Source of the DNA: Aricia agestis | Lineage: Eukaryota; Arthropoda; Insecta; Lepidoptera; Lycaenidae | Reading direction: 5' to 3' | Assembly (NCBI RefSeq): GCF_905147365.1 | Contig: NC_056420.1 | Location: 444,001 to 508,000 of the forward strand | Length of the DNA: 64,000 nucleotides | Shown here: piece after piece, positions 12,009 to 22,045 of the stretch | Position numbering within the stretch: position 1 is the first letter of the stretch | Layout: each line of letters opens with the position of its first letter | The notes under the pieces: generated by a model | What the model saw: only the letters and a program-made list of their open reading frames with translations | Database searches by the model: none | Told to the model about the DNA's origin: nothing | Program-made: the position numbers and the translations under genes

Positions 12009-12534
12009 CTACGGAGATATATCTTTATAGTCTGTAGCGAGCTTTTGTAGTTTGAGTATTACGTGGGTTATCTGAAGTGCTTTTGTGGTTCCTGAAATAC
12101 ACGTTCCTAATGAACTTCCAAACAAGTAAACAAAAGATGTACGATAATATTCGGTGAAAGTTTCAAGAGTCTTCAACAAAAAGATGGAAGGACTCGAAAC
12201 CGCAAGTCCTTCCCGAATGTCCAATATCTTATTAAATAAGACGTTATTGGGCCCTTTGGGCTTTATTCTGTTCTTGGTCGACTTTGAAAATTGTATTTTG
12301 TCGAATGACGTGCACAATATGCTGAGCCGCAGCGTGTCGGGGCGGAGCGCAAATATAATATGCTCAAATAGCTTAAATAAAATTTGTATGAATTTTACCC
12401 ACTGTGTTGGGCCGCAGCGGCTCGCAATTTTGCGAATCGGATTTATATGCGTGCTATGCGAATGACTATGTATGTATGTCTTATTATCTATGCTTATGTC
12501 AAACACAGACAAACACGCTTTCGATAAATATCTA
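12009..12534. other. Segment between two SINEs; frame of doubtful reality
   Basis: A minus-strand frame of 167 codons and a plus-strand frame of 103 codons overlap here. Neither shows a domain, signal peptide or coding bias I recognise, and the segment is AT-rich between two SINEs. The frame most likely exists by chance. Confidence 0.3.
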
Positions 12535-12812
12535 TAAATAATAATAAATATCTATGGACACTACACAGCACGTCAGTCTGTCCCCGTGGTAAGTACCTGA
12601 AGGACTTGTGTTACGGGTACCAGACAACGGAAATATATTTAATGCTTTTATACTATACATATATTTAAGATTTTTATTATATGACACACATATTTAATAC
12701 ACATCCATGACCCAGGAACTTAGGAAAACTTTTTGTTCCGTCGGCGGGATTCGAACCCGCAACCCCCGGCTTGAGCTACCAATAGACCACCAACTGAGCC
12801 ACAGAGGTCGTC
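12535..12812 (-). repeat. tRNA-derived SINE (family B), full length
   Basis: Second minus-strand copy with the same A box, a B box (GGTTCGAATCC), the TACTTAGCAC-type body (here TACTTACCAC) and a TATTTATTATTATT-like tail. It lies about 0.56 kb from the first copy in the same orientation and almost abuts the head of a family A SINE at 12831. Confidence 0.9.
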
Positions 12813-12830
12813 AAATGGATAAAGATTTTA

Positions 12831-13161
12831 CGTGGGAGAGCCATGCTTCGGCACGAATGGGCCGGCTCGACCGGAGAAATACCACGTTCTCACAGAAAAC
12901 CGGCGTGAAACAGCGCTTGCGCTGTGTTTCGCTGAGTGAGTGAGTTTACCGGAGGCCCAATTCCCTTTCCTATCCTCCCCTATTCCTTTCCCTTCCCATC
13001 CCTACCCTCCCCTATTACCCTATTCCCTCTTAAAAGGCCGGCAACGCACCTCCAGCTCTTCTGATGCTGCGAGTGTCCATGGGCGACGGAAGTTGCTTTC
13101 CATCAGGTGACCCGTTTGCTCGTTTGCCCCCTTTTTTCATAAAAAAATAAAATAAAAAAAA
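12831..13161 (+). repeat. SINE family A, full length
   Basis: Runs from CGTGGGAGAGCCATGC through the B-box-like GGCTCGACCGG, the palindrome, the C-rich tract, CGCACCTCCAGCTC and CATCAGGTGACCCGTTTGC to an A-rich tail. It is one of the most complete copies in the window. Confidence 0.9.
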
Positions 13162-13661
13162 GATATGGATTTGTATAATGAGCCAGTATGAATAGTTATA
13201 TTAAGTTTTAATTAATTTGGTACACTTTGATCCCCGGAAAAAGATAATAGTAATAGCCCAAAAACGTTCCTTTGGAATATACGGTACGTATTTCTGCACA
13301 AAGTAGTTACGGCTAATATCTAGTTCCGTTGTACTCCTTAATAAAATCTTGACGAAAATAAATGACACAGATATAATTCACATGGAAATATGCGAGGTAT
13401 TCCGGTGTAGCTTCTTCACAATATTTCACGTCGTTCGCGGAACCTCTCTCGAGGATGCCACGGGAACGGATCAAACGCATTCTACCTGCAAAAAACGTGC
13501 ATAGCTTGCATGTTTGTTAAACTTCCTGTGACTCATGTGAGTCACGGTGCTAATGTCTTAAATATATTTTATGTATAATATTATAAAAAATCCAGAAATA
13601 TATCGATGCAATCAACATTTTAAGTCTAATACGATTCAACAGATGATTTTATTTTTTACTT

Positions 13662-16037
13662 TTATTGGATAGGTCACATAGCTCTGATGAAGCTTTTAAT
13701 AAATTATTTAAGGTGATAAGAACTCAATTTAATTCAATATTTACTTCTAAAACAGTTAGAAACAGTAATAAAAAAACTAAATTTATTGAATGGGCAACAA
13801 AGGGGATTAAAATTAGTAGAAAAAGATTATATGAACTATATGATGAAAGGTGTATTAACAATAGTGAAGTATTTAAAGCATATGTTAAAAACTACTCAAA
13901 AACCTTTAGAAAAGTTTGCAAAGCTGCTAAAGCCCTGTACATAAAAAACAAAATTAAACACTCTAAAAATAAAATAAAAACAACATGGCAGGTTATAGCT
14001 GGTGAGACTGGAAATGTATCCTGTCGCAGCTCTGATTTTGAACTATACTTTGAAAATAAAAAGATTACTAATGATCAAGAAGTTGCGACGGTCTTTGAAA
14101 AGTTTTTTGCTGACATTCCGGTCTCAACGACTAAAAATTTAAATTCTTCACCTGAAGCTGCCGAAAAGCTACTCAGAGACAATGTAAAGGAGTGTGATGT
14201 CAATTTTAAGTTTAGAGAAATTAACCCCAGAGATATTATTGATACCTTTAAATTGTTGAATATTAAAAATACTGCAGATCTCTGGGGCATGTCTACAAAA
14301 ATTATTAAATCAATAATTGATATCGTAGCTCCTCATCTAGCAATGATTTTTAATAACTGCATAAAAAATGGTGTTTTTCCTGACTTGATGAAGCATAGCA
14401 AGATTGTTCCTTTATTTAAAGCCGGGACTAAATCGGATCCCACTAATTTCAGGCCTATATCGATTCTACCGACCTTTAGTAAAATATTTGAAAAAATTAT
14501 TTTAAAACAATTACTAGTGCATTTTAATTCAAATAATTTGCTGCACGATAACCAATACGGATTTACTAAGGGTCGATCCACAACGGATGCTGGTATAGGA
14601 CTTCTTTGTAGTATTTTTGAAGCTTGGGAGGAGTCGCAGGATGCCTTAGGTGTGTTTTGCGATCTCTCCAAAGCCTTCGATTGTGTTGAGCATGCTACAT
14701 TGATCAGGAAACTGCGCCACTACGGCATAAAGGACTCTGCTCTCAGCCTTTTGACTTCTTACCTTAAAAATAGGACTCAAAGGGTTGAGGTAAATAGTAA
14801 AAGGTCCAATGGAACCAAAATAGAATTAGGTGTCCCACAGGGATCTATCTTAGGCCCATTTCTTTTTCTCATCTATATAAATGACTTACCTTATCTAGTA
14901 AAGGATAATAATAATGAGATAGTGCTTTTTGCTGATGACACTTCACTTATTTTTAAAGTGAAGCGACAACAGTCGAACTACGACGAGGTAAACAGTGCTC
15001 TCTCAAAAATAGTACATTGGTTTAATGTTAATAACTTACTTTTAAATTCTAGTAAAACTAAATGTATAAAGTTTACTTTGCCCAATGTTAGGCAAGTCCA
15101 AACCAATGTGCTATTAAATGATGAGAAGATGAATTTGGTAGATAACACTGTATTCCTAGGTATTACACTTGATAGTAAATTACAGTGGGGTCCTCACATT
15201 GCTAATCTAGCAGGTAGGCTCAGTTCTGCAGCATATGCAGTCAGAAAAATTAGAGAAATTTCTGACGAAGACACGGCACGATTAGTATATTTTAGTTATT
15301 TTCATAGTAGGATGTCATATGGAATCCTTTTATGGGGAAACGCTGCCGACATTAATACAATATTTGTGCTGCAGAAGCGAGCCATACGTTCTATTTATAA
15401 AATGTCTGCTTTAGAATCTCTGAGAGATAAATTTAAAGAAATTGGTATTCTAACTGTTGCTTCTCAATACATTTTGGATAATGTAATATATGTTAGAAAA
15501 AATATAAATAAATTTAAAGTTAAAAGTGACATTCACTGTAGAAATACTAGAAATAAGCACAAGCTGGACATGCCAGTGATCAGACTTAGTAAAGTCAGTA
15601 AATCTTTTAAAGGTCAATGTATACGCCTTTACAATAAAATCCCAGAAAACGTTCAAAATCTTTCCATTAATAAATTTAAAAAAGTAGTCAAAGAGCGTTT
15701 GTGTGCCAAAGCTTATTATAAGGTCAATGATTTCATAGAAGATGGCACATCTTGGGAGTAGGATGGCTTCTTGCAAGGCTACTTCTACATTATTATATTA
15801 TGACTTACAATTATGTATGTTGACATTGTATATAATATTAAGTTACAAAATTGTAAACTTTATTTTAAAAGAATAATTTTTCTCTCACTTTTTTGGTAAA
15901 AAGTGGAACCCGTGCGAGTTTCTTACGCCGGTTCTTCTCGCCGGGGTAGTTCCCGAACCGGTGGTAGGCATCAGGTAGACATTCTGAAAAAATTTGATTC
16001 AAATTTACTCAGAAATAAAACATTTTTTATTTTATTT
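13662..16037 (+). mobile_element. 5'-truncated non-LTR retrotransposon
   Basis: The element holds a long reverse transcriptase frame and a 3' UTR with CCGTGCGAGTTTCTTACGCC and a GAACCGGTGGTAGGC segment. It is flanked by imperfect direct repeats of about 15 bases of the form TTTTATTTTTTACTT (left about 13647-13661, right about 16039-16053), read as a target-site duplication. The endonuclease half of the protein is absent, as expected for incomplete reverse transcription. The surrounding sequence (13590-13661 joined to 16054-16110) is itself repeated at about 16298-16425. Confidence 0.85.
13665..15761 (+). CDS. Non-LTR retrotransposon reverse transcriptase, N-truncated
   Basis: An uninterrupted frame of about 698 codons encodes the reverse transcriptase that copies retrotransposon RNA at a nicked target. 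NFRPISILPTF lies at residues 261-271, the finger/palm motif A FCDLSKAFDCV at 331-341 with a catalytic Asp, GVPQGSILGP at 389-398 and the catalytic FADD at 422-425. A basic C-terminal tail ends near KAYYKVNDF. The motifs fit the jockey superfamily (Jockey, CR1 or Daphne-like clades); the exact clade is not settled. The frame opens at a TTG at the truncation point rather than an ATG, and the usual apurinic-type endonuclease domain is missing, so the copy should be inactive although no stop or frameshift is seen. That points to a young insertion. Confidence 0.9.
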   Translation: MDRSHSSDEAFNKLFKVIRTQFNSIFTSKTVRNSNKKTKFIEWATKGIKISRKRLYELYDERCINNSEVFKAYVKNYSKTFRKVCKAAKALYIKNKIKHSKNKIKTTWQVIAGETGNVSCRSSDFELYFENKKITNDQEVATVFEKFFADIPVSTTKNLNSSPEAAEKLLRDNVKECDVNFKFREINPRDIIDTFKLLNIKNTADLWGMSTKIIKSIIDIVAPHLAMIFNNCIKNGVFPDLMKHSKIVPLFKAGTKSDPTNFRPISILPTFSKIFEKIILKQLLVHFNSNNLLHDNQYGFTKGRSTTDAGIGLLCSIFEAWEESQDALGVFCDLSKAFDCVEHATLIRKLRHYGIKDSALSLLTSYLKNRTQRVEVNSKRSNGTKIELGVPQGSILGPFLFLIYINDLPYLVKDNNNEIVLFADDTSLIFKVKRQQSNYDEVNSALSKIVHWFNVNNLLLNSSKTKCIKFTLPNVRQVQTNVLLNDEKMNLVDNTVFLGITLDSKLQWGPHIANLAGRLSSAAYAVRKIREISDEDTARLVYFSYFHSRMSYGILLWGNAADINTIFVLQKRAIRSIYKMSALESLRDKFKEIGILTVASQYILDNVIYVRKNINKFKVKSDIHCRNTRNKHKLDMPVIRLSKVSKSFKGQCIRLYNKIPENVQNLSINKFKKVVKERLCAKAYYKVNDFIEDGTSWE

Positions 16038-16297
16038 TATTTTTATTTTACTTCATTGTAACATAGAACTAATCATACTTATTAGTTATTATGTTTTTGT
16101 TTATAGTTTTTAATACGTTAGAATATTATGTTTAATAATATTATCACTTGGTATAGTAATAATCAATCTATCTTATCTTATAGAACTCCTACTGCATTTC
16201 TAATATATGTGACAAGTTGACAACAGAAGGCGCTCTAAAATAAAATAAAATAAAATAAAGGAGTTCGAGTGTACCGTGTTGGCCTATATTCCATCCA

Positions 16298-16425
16298 GAA
16301 AATAAATATCAATGCAATCAACATTTTAATTCTAATATATGAAAACAGATGGCGTTTTATTTTTTACTTCATTATTGTCACAGAACTAATCATACCTACT
16401 TTATTATATATTGTTTTTATTCATA
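16298..16425 (+). repeat. Second copy of the LINE's target sequence
   Basis: TGCAATCAACATTTTAA and the following TTTTATTTTTTACTTC, CAGAACTAATCATAC match the two flanks of the LINE (13590-13661 and 16054-16110). This copy is uninterrupted and shows the pre-insertion arrangement. Confidence 0.7.
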
Positions 16426-16426
16426 A

Positions 16427-17297
16427 CTAGCTGACAGTTGCCCGCGACTTCGTCCGCGTGGACTTTAGTTTATAGCGCGCGGTGTCAACAAAATTTGTGT
16501 CTAATTTAAAAACTTTTTAAAACCTTGGTAAGTGGTACCCCTCTTAGGGCCGCGCTACACCGGAATGGCAGCGCTGAAAGTGCTCGCCTCGCCGATGCCA
16601 TTCCGGAGTAGCGCCGCCCTTAATTAATCAAAATACCCAAAAACAGCTGTGCAGTGTGCACATAATCCATACTAATATTATAAATGCGAAAGTACCTCTG
16701 TCTGTCTGTCTGTCAGTCTCGCTTTCACGCCAAACGCTTAAACTACCGAACCGATTGTAATGAAATTTTGTATACAGATAGTCTAAAGCCTGAGAAAGGA
16801 CATAGGCTACTTTTTTACTAGAAAAAAAGGTTGTAAGGGGGTGAAAATGCATAAATTTGTTCAAATTAAGTTAGTTCCAAAAATTCATAATAGATGGCGC
16901 CGTGCGTCTTCTACATCGCGCTGACGCTTGCTCAAAAGTCTTTCTATAAGATGTGGTGCTTACATTTAAGTTTCGATTTTTTTCGATTGTTGTATCTATT
17001 TTACGGTATTAAATAACTCAGTACTTTATCTGTGCAGTGACGCAACCTTAAACCTATTAATGATAAATAGTTTATGGGTAAAGTTGTGTAATTGGGGGCT
17101 AAATAAGCTTTAAAATTTGGCATAAAATATAAAGTTTAATATAAAAAAAATGAAATACTTATTGTGTGCACACTGCACAGCTGTATTGATTTAAGGGGTA
17201 CCAGGGTTTTTTTTATAAAAGCTTTTGACACCAATTTTGTTGACATCGCGCACTATAAACTGAAGTCCACGCGGACGAAGTCGCGGGCAACAGCTAG
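16427..17297. mobile_element. Foldback Helitron-like structure
   Basis: The right end has a proper plus-strand Helitron-like element (TC at 16666, TACTAATATTATAAATGCG, ending GCGGGCAACAGCTAG at 17297). To its left, 16427-16665 carries an inverted copy of that element's 3' end: CTAGCTG, TGCCCGCGACTTCGTCCGCG and CAGCTGTGCAGTGTGCACA all mirror 17167-17297. Both outer edges therefore show a CTAG 3' terminus facing outward. The left arm also contains an inserted MITE. Confidence 0.8.
16547..16619. mobile_element. Harbinger-type MITE, 73 bp, nested
   Basis: GGGCCGCGCTACACCGGAAT and its inverse ending GTAGCGCCGCCC form TIRs of about 27 bases around a short loop. TTA lies on both sides (16544-16546 and 16620-16622), which fits the TWA target duplication of PIF/Harbinger. 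The insertion is absent from the matching right arm of the host structure, which dates it after the inversion. Confidence 0.8.
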
Positions 17298-17409
17298 TGA
17301 TTTATAAATATAAATTTAATAAGAAGCTAGAGTTTAAATTTAAGCCTGAAGGGGCTGCAAACTCTAAAATCTTTAGTGTGCAGCAGAGAACCCACATATG
17401 CGGACCTGT

Positions 17410-17748
17410 GGGGCTAAAATGGTCGCATTTTTTTCTCCTCCTTCAATTCCTCTTAATCAATTCAGCAAATGAATTGTCGAAACTGTCAAACTGACAAATG
17501 TCAAATTGTTACGAATTACTACAGGCTTTTTATGAATGTAAGCGGGGGCGCTGCACGTAAAGAAGAACTGTCATAAAATGACGTTTTTTTATGATGGCAG
17601 CGTTAGTTCCTTTTTTCGCCACGTTCATATAAAGCCTTGTCGATCTGTAGATATGAATTGCAAGCAGAGTGACCATTTTGTGAAAATGAATCATGTCATG
17701 ATAGAATCATGACATGATTCATTTTCACAAAGCGACCATTTTAGCCCC
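17410..17748. mobile_element. TIR MITE with an internal perfect hairpin
   Basis: GGGGCTAAAATGGTCGC (17410-17426) has an exact inverse at 17732-17748. Next to the right end is a perfect hairpin with 25-base arms (17677-17701 and 17707-17731) and a 5-base loop. The frame across it is not called as a gene. Confidence 0.8.
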
Positions 17749-18071
17749 GCTGAAGATTGGGCTTTAGCCAGTTCACAAAAAACCTGCTTTTATGCTGAAA
17801 CTACACTGTTCCCACGAAGTCACAAGTCTCTCCTTATTCTAAGAGATGATGGAACTACTGTTAAACAAAACAGCTAATTGCTTCAAAACATGAAACTTAA
17901 TCTGCGGCGAATAATGGCCTGTATTTTAATTAGTCCGTAACACTACACTACTGGGTTGTTATATACTGTGGCGGGTGACTGTCGCCCTAAATCATATACT
18001 TAGTTTTATTTCTAGTTTTCGTTATTCTAAGTTCTGAGCTTAAGCGAGGAGTAATAATAGTAATAATATGA

Positions 18072-18288
18072 GACGACCTCTGTGGCTCAGTGGTGAGCCT
18101 AATTCCCGGGTCTGGATGTGCATTAAATATGTGTATGATATACTTAATAAAAAACTTAAATATATGTATAGTATAAAAGTATTAAATATATTTTCGTTGT
18201 CTGGTACCTGTAACACAAGTCCTTTAGGTACTTAGCACGGGGCCAGACTAACGTGGTGTAAAGCGACCATAGATATTATTATAACAAG
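18072..18288 (+). repeat. SINE family B, internally deleted
   Basis: Starts GACGACCTCTGTGGCTCAGT with an intact A box, then jumps from the tRNA-like part to TCTGGATGTGCATTAAATA, so the B box is lost. The rest of the body to AGATATTATTATAAC is present. Confidence 0.85.
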
Positions 18289-18306
18289 AATATTAAGTGT
18301 ATAATA

Positions 18307-18538
18307 TACAATGTGTCCCGACACCGGTGTCTAATCCTTTAATCATAATCATAATCATTTACAGGTTACAAAAGTTCTTAAAATATTATAAGATGGTACA
18401 AACATTCTGCTATAATTATTAGCGTACAAATATTATATACTAATACTAATGTCATGATGTATGTCATATTTTAATGACAAATTGGCACTTTTTTTCTCTA
18501 ACTTTTGATAACGTTCACCGGTGTTGGGACACATTGTA
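18307..18538. mobile_element. Mariner-like MITE with TA duplication
   Basis: TACAATGTGTCCCGACACCG and the inverse GTGTTGGGACACATTGTA form TIRs of about 24 bases with one mismatch, flanked by TA on both sides (18305-18306, 18539-18540), as expected for Tc1/mariner-type insertion. The body is non-coding. Confidence 0.8.
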
Positions 18539-19190
18539 TACAGACGTTAAAGTACTGTAATGTCGTTGTTTAAAACACTTTAAAAACTTATGTGACGATG
18601 ACAAAACTAAACCTTTTTCTTACCAATTTTTGATGCCTAACGCGACTTTAACATGTTATACCCATCCTAAAAATTGTACGACGCTACTAAAAGTTTTCAC
18701 TTCAAAATACACTTTATATCTTCGGTGATAATATTTAGGGCAATTCGGCACAAATGTTGCACAATGCAGGTGCTGTGGCAGCACCGGGCACGGGCAGCGG
18801 GCAGCGGGCAGCCGCGGCATACATTACCGCAGTAATTATGACTTACAGCGCTGCGGTCGCGATCATTGTCACTTACTGGTGCAAACGCTATTTGTAATAT
18901 ATTCCGCTCAAAATTACACTCATATACTTTAATTTACTACAGTGAATATTTGGACGATGTTAAGCATTTTTGTATTAAAAAAAACTACGTATTGAGTTAT
19001 GAATGCAGTCATGTTTTTAGATCATGCATGAAAACAAGTCTGCATTAATAACTCAACACTACATTTTTTGTTGTTTACAAATGCTTAACAGCGAGCATTT
19101 ATAGTAATAGAATTTTTACAGTTAAAGATAATTCTAGGCAGTAAAAGCTGACTTTATTACACAGTACACTAGACTTTCTACATACTTCGT
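18539..19190. other. Non-coding with a GC-rich island
   Basis: Bases about 18765-18860 are GC-rich with GCAGCGG repeats, in contrast to their surroundings. No splice-bounded frame convinces, and the 60-codon frame nearby has no recognisable content. Confidence 0.35.
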
Positions 19191-19459
19191 ATTTTTTTTT
19201 TATGAAATAAGGGGGCAAACGAGCAAACAGGTCACCTGATGGAAAACAACTTCCGTCACCCATGGACACTCGCAGCATCAGAAGAGCCGCAGGTGCGTTG
19301 CCGGCCTTTTAAGAGGGAATAGGGTAATAGGGGAGGCTAGGGATGGGAAGGGAAGGAAATAAGGGAGGGTAAGGAAGGGAATAGGGTAGGGGATTGAGCC
19401 TCCGGTAAACTCACTCACTCGGCGAAACACAGCGCAAGCACTGTTTCACGCCGGTTTTC
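19191..19459 (-). repeat. SINE family A, head missing
   Basis: A T-run then AAGGGGGCAAACGAGCAAAC, the tail, purine tract and AACTCACTCACTCGG segment are present, but the sequence leaves the consensus at CACGCCGGTTTTC, so the pol III head is gone. This is a 5' truncation. Confidence 0.85.
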
Positions 19460-19900
19460 GCAAATTTCGCAAAAATGCAACGCACACTTCAACATTAGCG
19501 TTATTAATTGTAACTTGTCTCGGAGTATAGTACTAGTAACTAGCCGAGCCGTCTGTATGTCTCCGTAAGTGCTTAATTGAACCATATCCTCCTAAATAAT
19601 AATATACTAAACTATAAAATCAAAAACATAAAAAAATCTTGTAAAATTAGGTAAATTATGAGTAAATTAATACGGGGAAATCCCCGCCAAAACAATCAAT
19701 CAATCAATATCTTAATAAAATAGCGCCCGGGCTCAGTCTCGAGGGGGTCGGGGAAGTACAGAAATTTACTTACCGGAATATTTGAGTTATTTTGAGATTT
19801 CGGTGTAAATTGAGAGCAAAATATTATAGAAGAGCTATAGATGCAAGAAGAAATACCGTCGGAACTGTACATTTTGCTGCAATTAAGTAAATCTGGTGCG

Positions 19901-20063
19901 TTAGTGCGAGTTTTATTCGATCATACGCATCGAGCGCGTAAACGCGAATTTATATGGGATCTAAGCAGTATCCACGTTAGCCAGTAGATGGCGCTACTTT
20001 GATCCCATATAAAAAATTGCGTTTACGTGCTCGATGCGTATGATCGAATAAAACTCGCACTAA
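19901..20063. mobile_element. Hairpin MITE, about 163 bp
   Basis: TTAGTGCGAGTTTTATTCGA at 19901 is mirrored by TCGAATAAAACTCGCACTAA ending at 20063. The arms run for about 60 bases, with ATATGGGAT/ATCCCATAT nearest the loop. Non-coding. Confidence 0.85.
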
Positions 20064-20799
20064 CCCCTCTGTTCTTATATATTTTCTGTGGACTACTCTA
20101 TATTTGCCTTTACCTTTTGTAACATTAAGGTAAAGTAAATAAATGTATTTACCTTTACGTCTTTCCTGTTGTCTTCCTCCATACAAAAGTATTTTAAATT
20201 ATCAGAGTATTTAAAATGAATTTAATAAAAAAGACATCGTTCATTAAATACTCCTTCAACTCCATTTTTCGATGAACACGGAACAAAACAATATCGGAGC
20301 AACATTAAAAACAACTCAGTGAAATGAAAGCGAAGACAAAGGAATATTGAAGGCAGACGTACCCCTTGTTAAATTCACACGCCTTGAGTACCGCATTGAT
20401 TGGCGTCGACGAAGACTTCGTTATTTACAAATTGCTCGACCAACTCGCCATTGTTTCTTTAAAATTGCCTCCTGTAGTGAGAGGCATGAGATGTGGCTGC
20501 TTCGGTGTCAATTAATGGCCACACTTAGATATTATTGTTGTTTATGTCACTATGTAATGTTTTTTTTTGTGCAGAAGGCAGGCCAAGTAGCCCTGATGTC
20601 ACTGCGACCCTTGAGGATCTATTGTATTGTGACTCCTTCGTATTAGAGTACCGTCCCCAACCCAATGCTGCTCATAAATTAAGTTGAGGTTGGTGCCACG
20701 ACTTTCTTCTGTGGATGAGTATTCGTAGCAACCAAGGTGCCTGTTTCTGCTCTGTAGTGGAGCAGGACAGTCAAGGAGAAGGTGTATAGGTGTCTCTCA

Positions 20800-20931
20800 A
20801 CTCAACGGATTTTGATGCCGTTTACTAAATGACAGTAACTTTATGAAAACTATTAATAAAGACAGCATTATAGCTTAGTTTTAGAGACAATAATAAATGT
20901 TTTTGCGGGCGAAGCCGTGCAGGTCAGCTAG
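20800..20931 (+). mobile_element. Helitron-like 3' end
   Basis: Ends GCGGGCGAAGCCGTGCAGGT then CAGCTAG|T, the conserved type of 3' terminus, and contains CAACGGATTTTGATGCCG upstream. The 5' boundary is not clear. Confidence 0.55.
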
Positions 20932-21303
20932 TCATTTTTATACGGTTGCAATATGATGATCATTCTTAATATTTTATTTTAGATTACCTTTCAGATCAGG
21001 CTAAATGAGCTCGCGACGCACTCGGAAAATTTTTTTCGAAAGTTTCGTTCAAAAGAGTATTTCCACGAAATAGTTATGGTATCGCGTGAAAATCGGGTAA
21101 TTACCATCAATTATACACAGTCCAATAAACGACAAGTATTAATTAGTTTTGGCAGCGAGTTTCAAATGAACTTAATTGGCGCAGGTAATAAAACATCCAT
21201 TTACCGTTTCTGATTTACTGCGCAGCGCCGTATTGTAATAAACCCACTTATTTCAACCGCAATATAAATAATACAGTAGTCTGTAGCGCTTCCACCGAAA
21301 CTG

Positions 21304-21414
21304 AGTTGCAAGGAATGTGGTTTTAAGATCCAATAGAATTGCTGCGCTTAGCGAGGTCAGGCAAATAAAGCGATTCTATTGGTTCTCACAAAACGTATAA
21401 CTCGCAACGCAACT
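21304..21414. mobile_element. TIR MITE, copy 1
   Basis: AGTTGCAAGGAATGTGG at the left pairs loosely with CTCGCAACGCAACT at the right; internal CCAATAGAATTGCTGCGCT and AAAGCGATTCTATTGGTTCT are shared with the copy at 29768-29876. Confidence 0.7.
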
Positions 21415-21467
21415 GGTGTAAGCTCAGCTTAAATTGAGTGTACGCACACATAAGCGTGATTTCAAAT

Positions 21468-21530
21468 AATATATATTTTTTATAAAATTAAGAGCAAACG
21501 GGTCACCTGATGGAAAGCCACTACCGTCGC
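21468..21530 (-). repeat. LINE/SINE 3'-tail fragment
   Basis: A T-rich run followed by GAGCAAACGGGTCACCTGAT and GGAAAGCCACTACCGTCGC: the shared LINE/SINE tail in minus orientation, 5'-truncated. Confidence 0.75.
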
Positions 21531-21816
21531 ACATAACGTCTTGATTATATTGTTTGTCTACCTAAATTGCTTAAACACTTATTTTGCCTAGACCACGAGT
21601 ACAAACATGTATTAAGCAAAACACAATATTGTTCTGTCGTTCCTCAGAGATGTTATTAAAATGCCTCCGGGGCTCCAGACGAAACGGTAATAGCTCTGTG
21701 TGTTTGTATGTTACAGTTTATGTGTTTGTGTGTCACATGTGAGTGTGCGTGTATGTTAGATGTGTATGTGGACAGGGCCGTATTTAGGGGCTCATGACCG
21801 CAACAAAAAAGAAGTT

Positions 21817-22045
21817 AATAATAATAATAATAATAAAGTTTATTTGCAACTACATTAATGATACATGCACACATACTTTAAAACAAGACAATTCCAAATT
21901 GCAGCCGCAAATTGGCTCATGCTCGGCATGTGCTGGTACACCCAGGGGCATATTCAGCGCCGGTCTTCCGCAAGAGCCAATAATGACGACATGGATATCA
22001 TTATTAACTAATTACAACAGATTGCAAACAACTAAAACAACATAG
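21817..22045 (-). repeat. Probable retroelement 3' end with (TTA)n tail
   Basis: (AATAAT)n followed by AAAGTTTATTTGCAACTAC suggests a minus-strand retroelement whose tail is TTATTATTATT. No protein is recognisable in the 83-codon frame over it. Confidence 0.35.

Noticed and set aside
12009..12512. 167-codon minus frame
   Set aside because: Overlaps an open plus frame and has no domain or coding bias; probably chance.
14333..14671. Minus-strand frames inside the LINE
   Set aside because: Antisense shadows of the reverse transcriptase frame.
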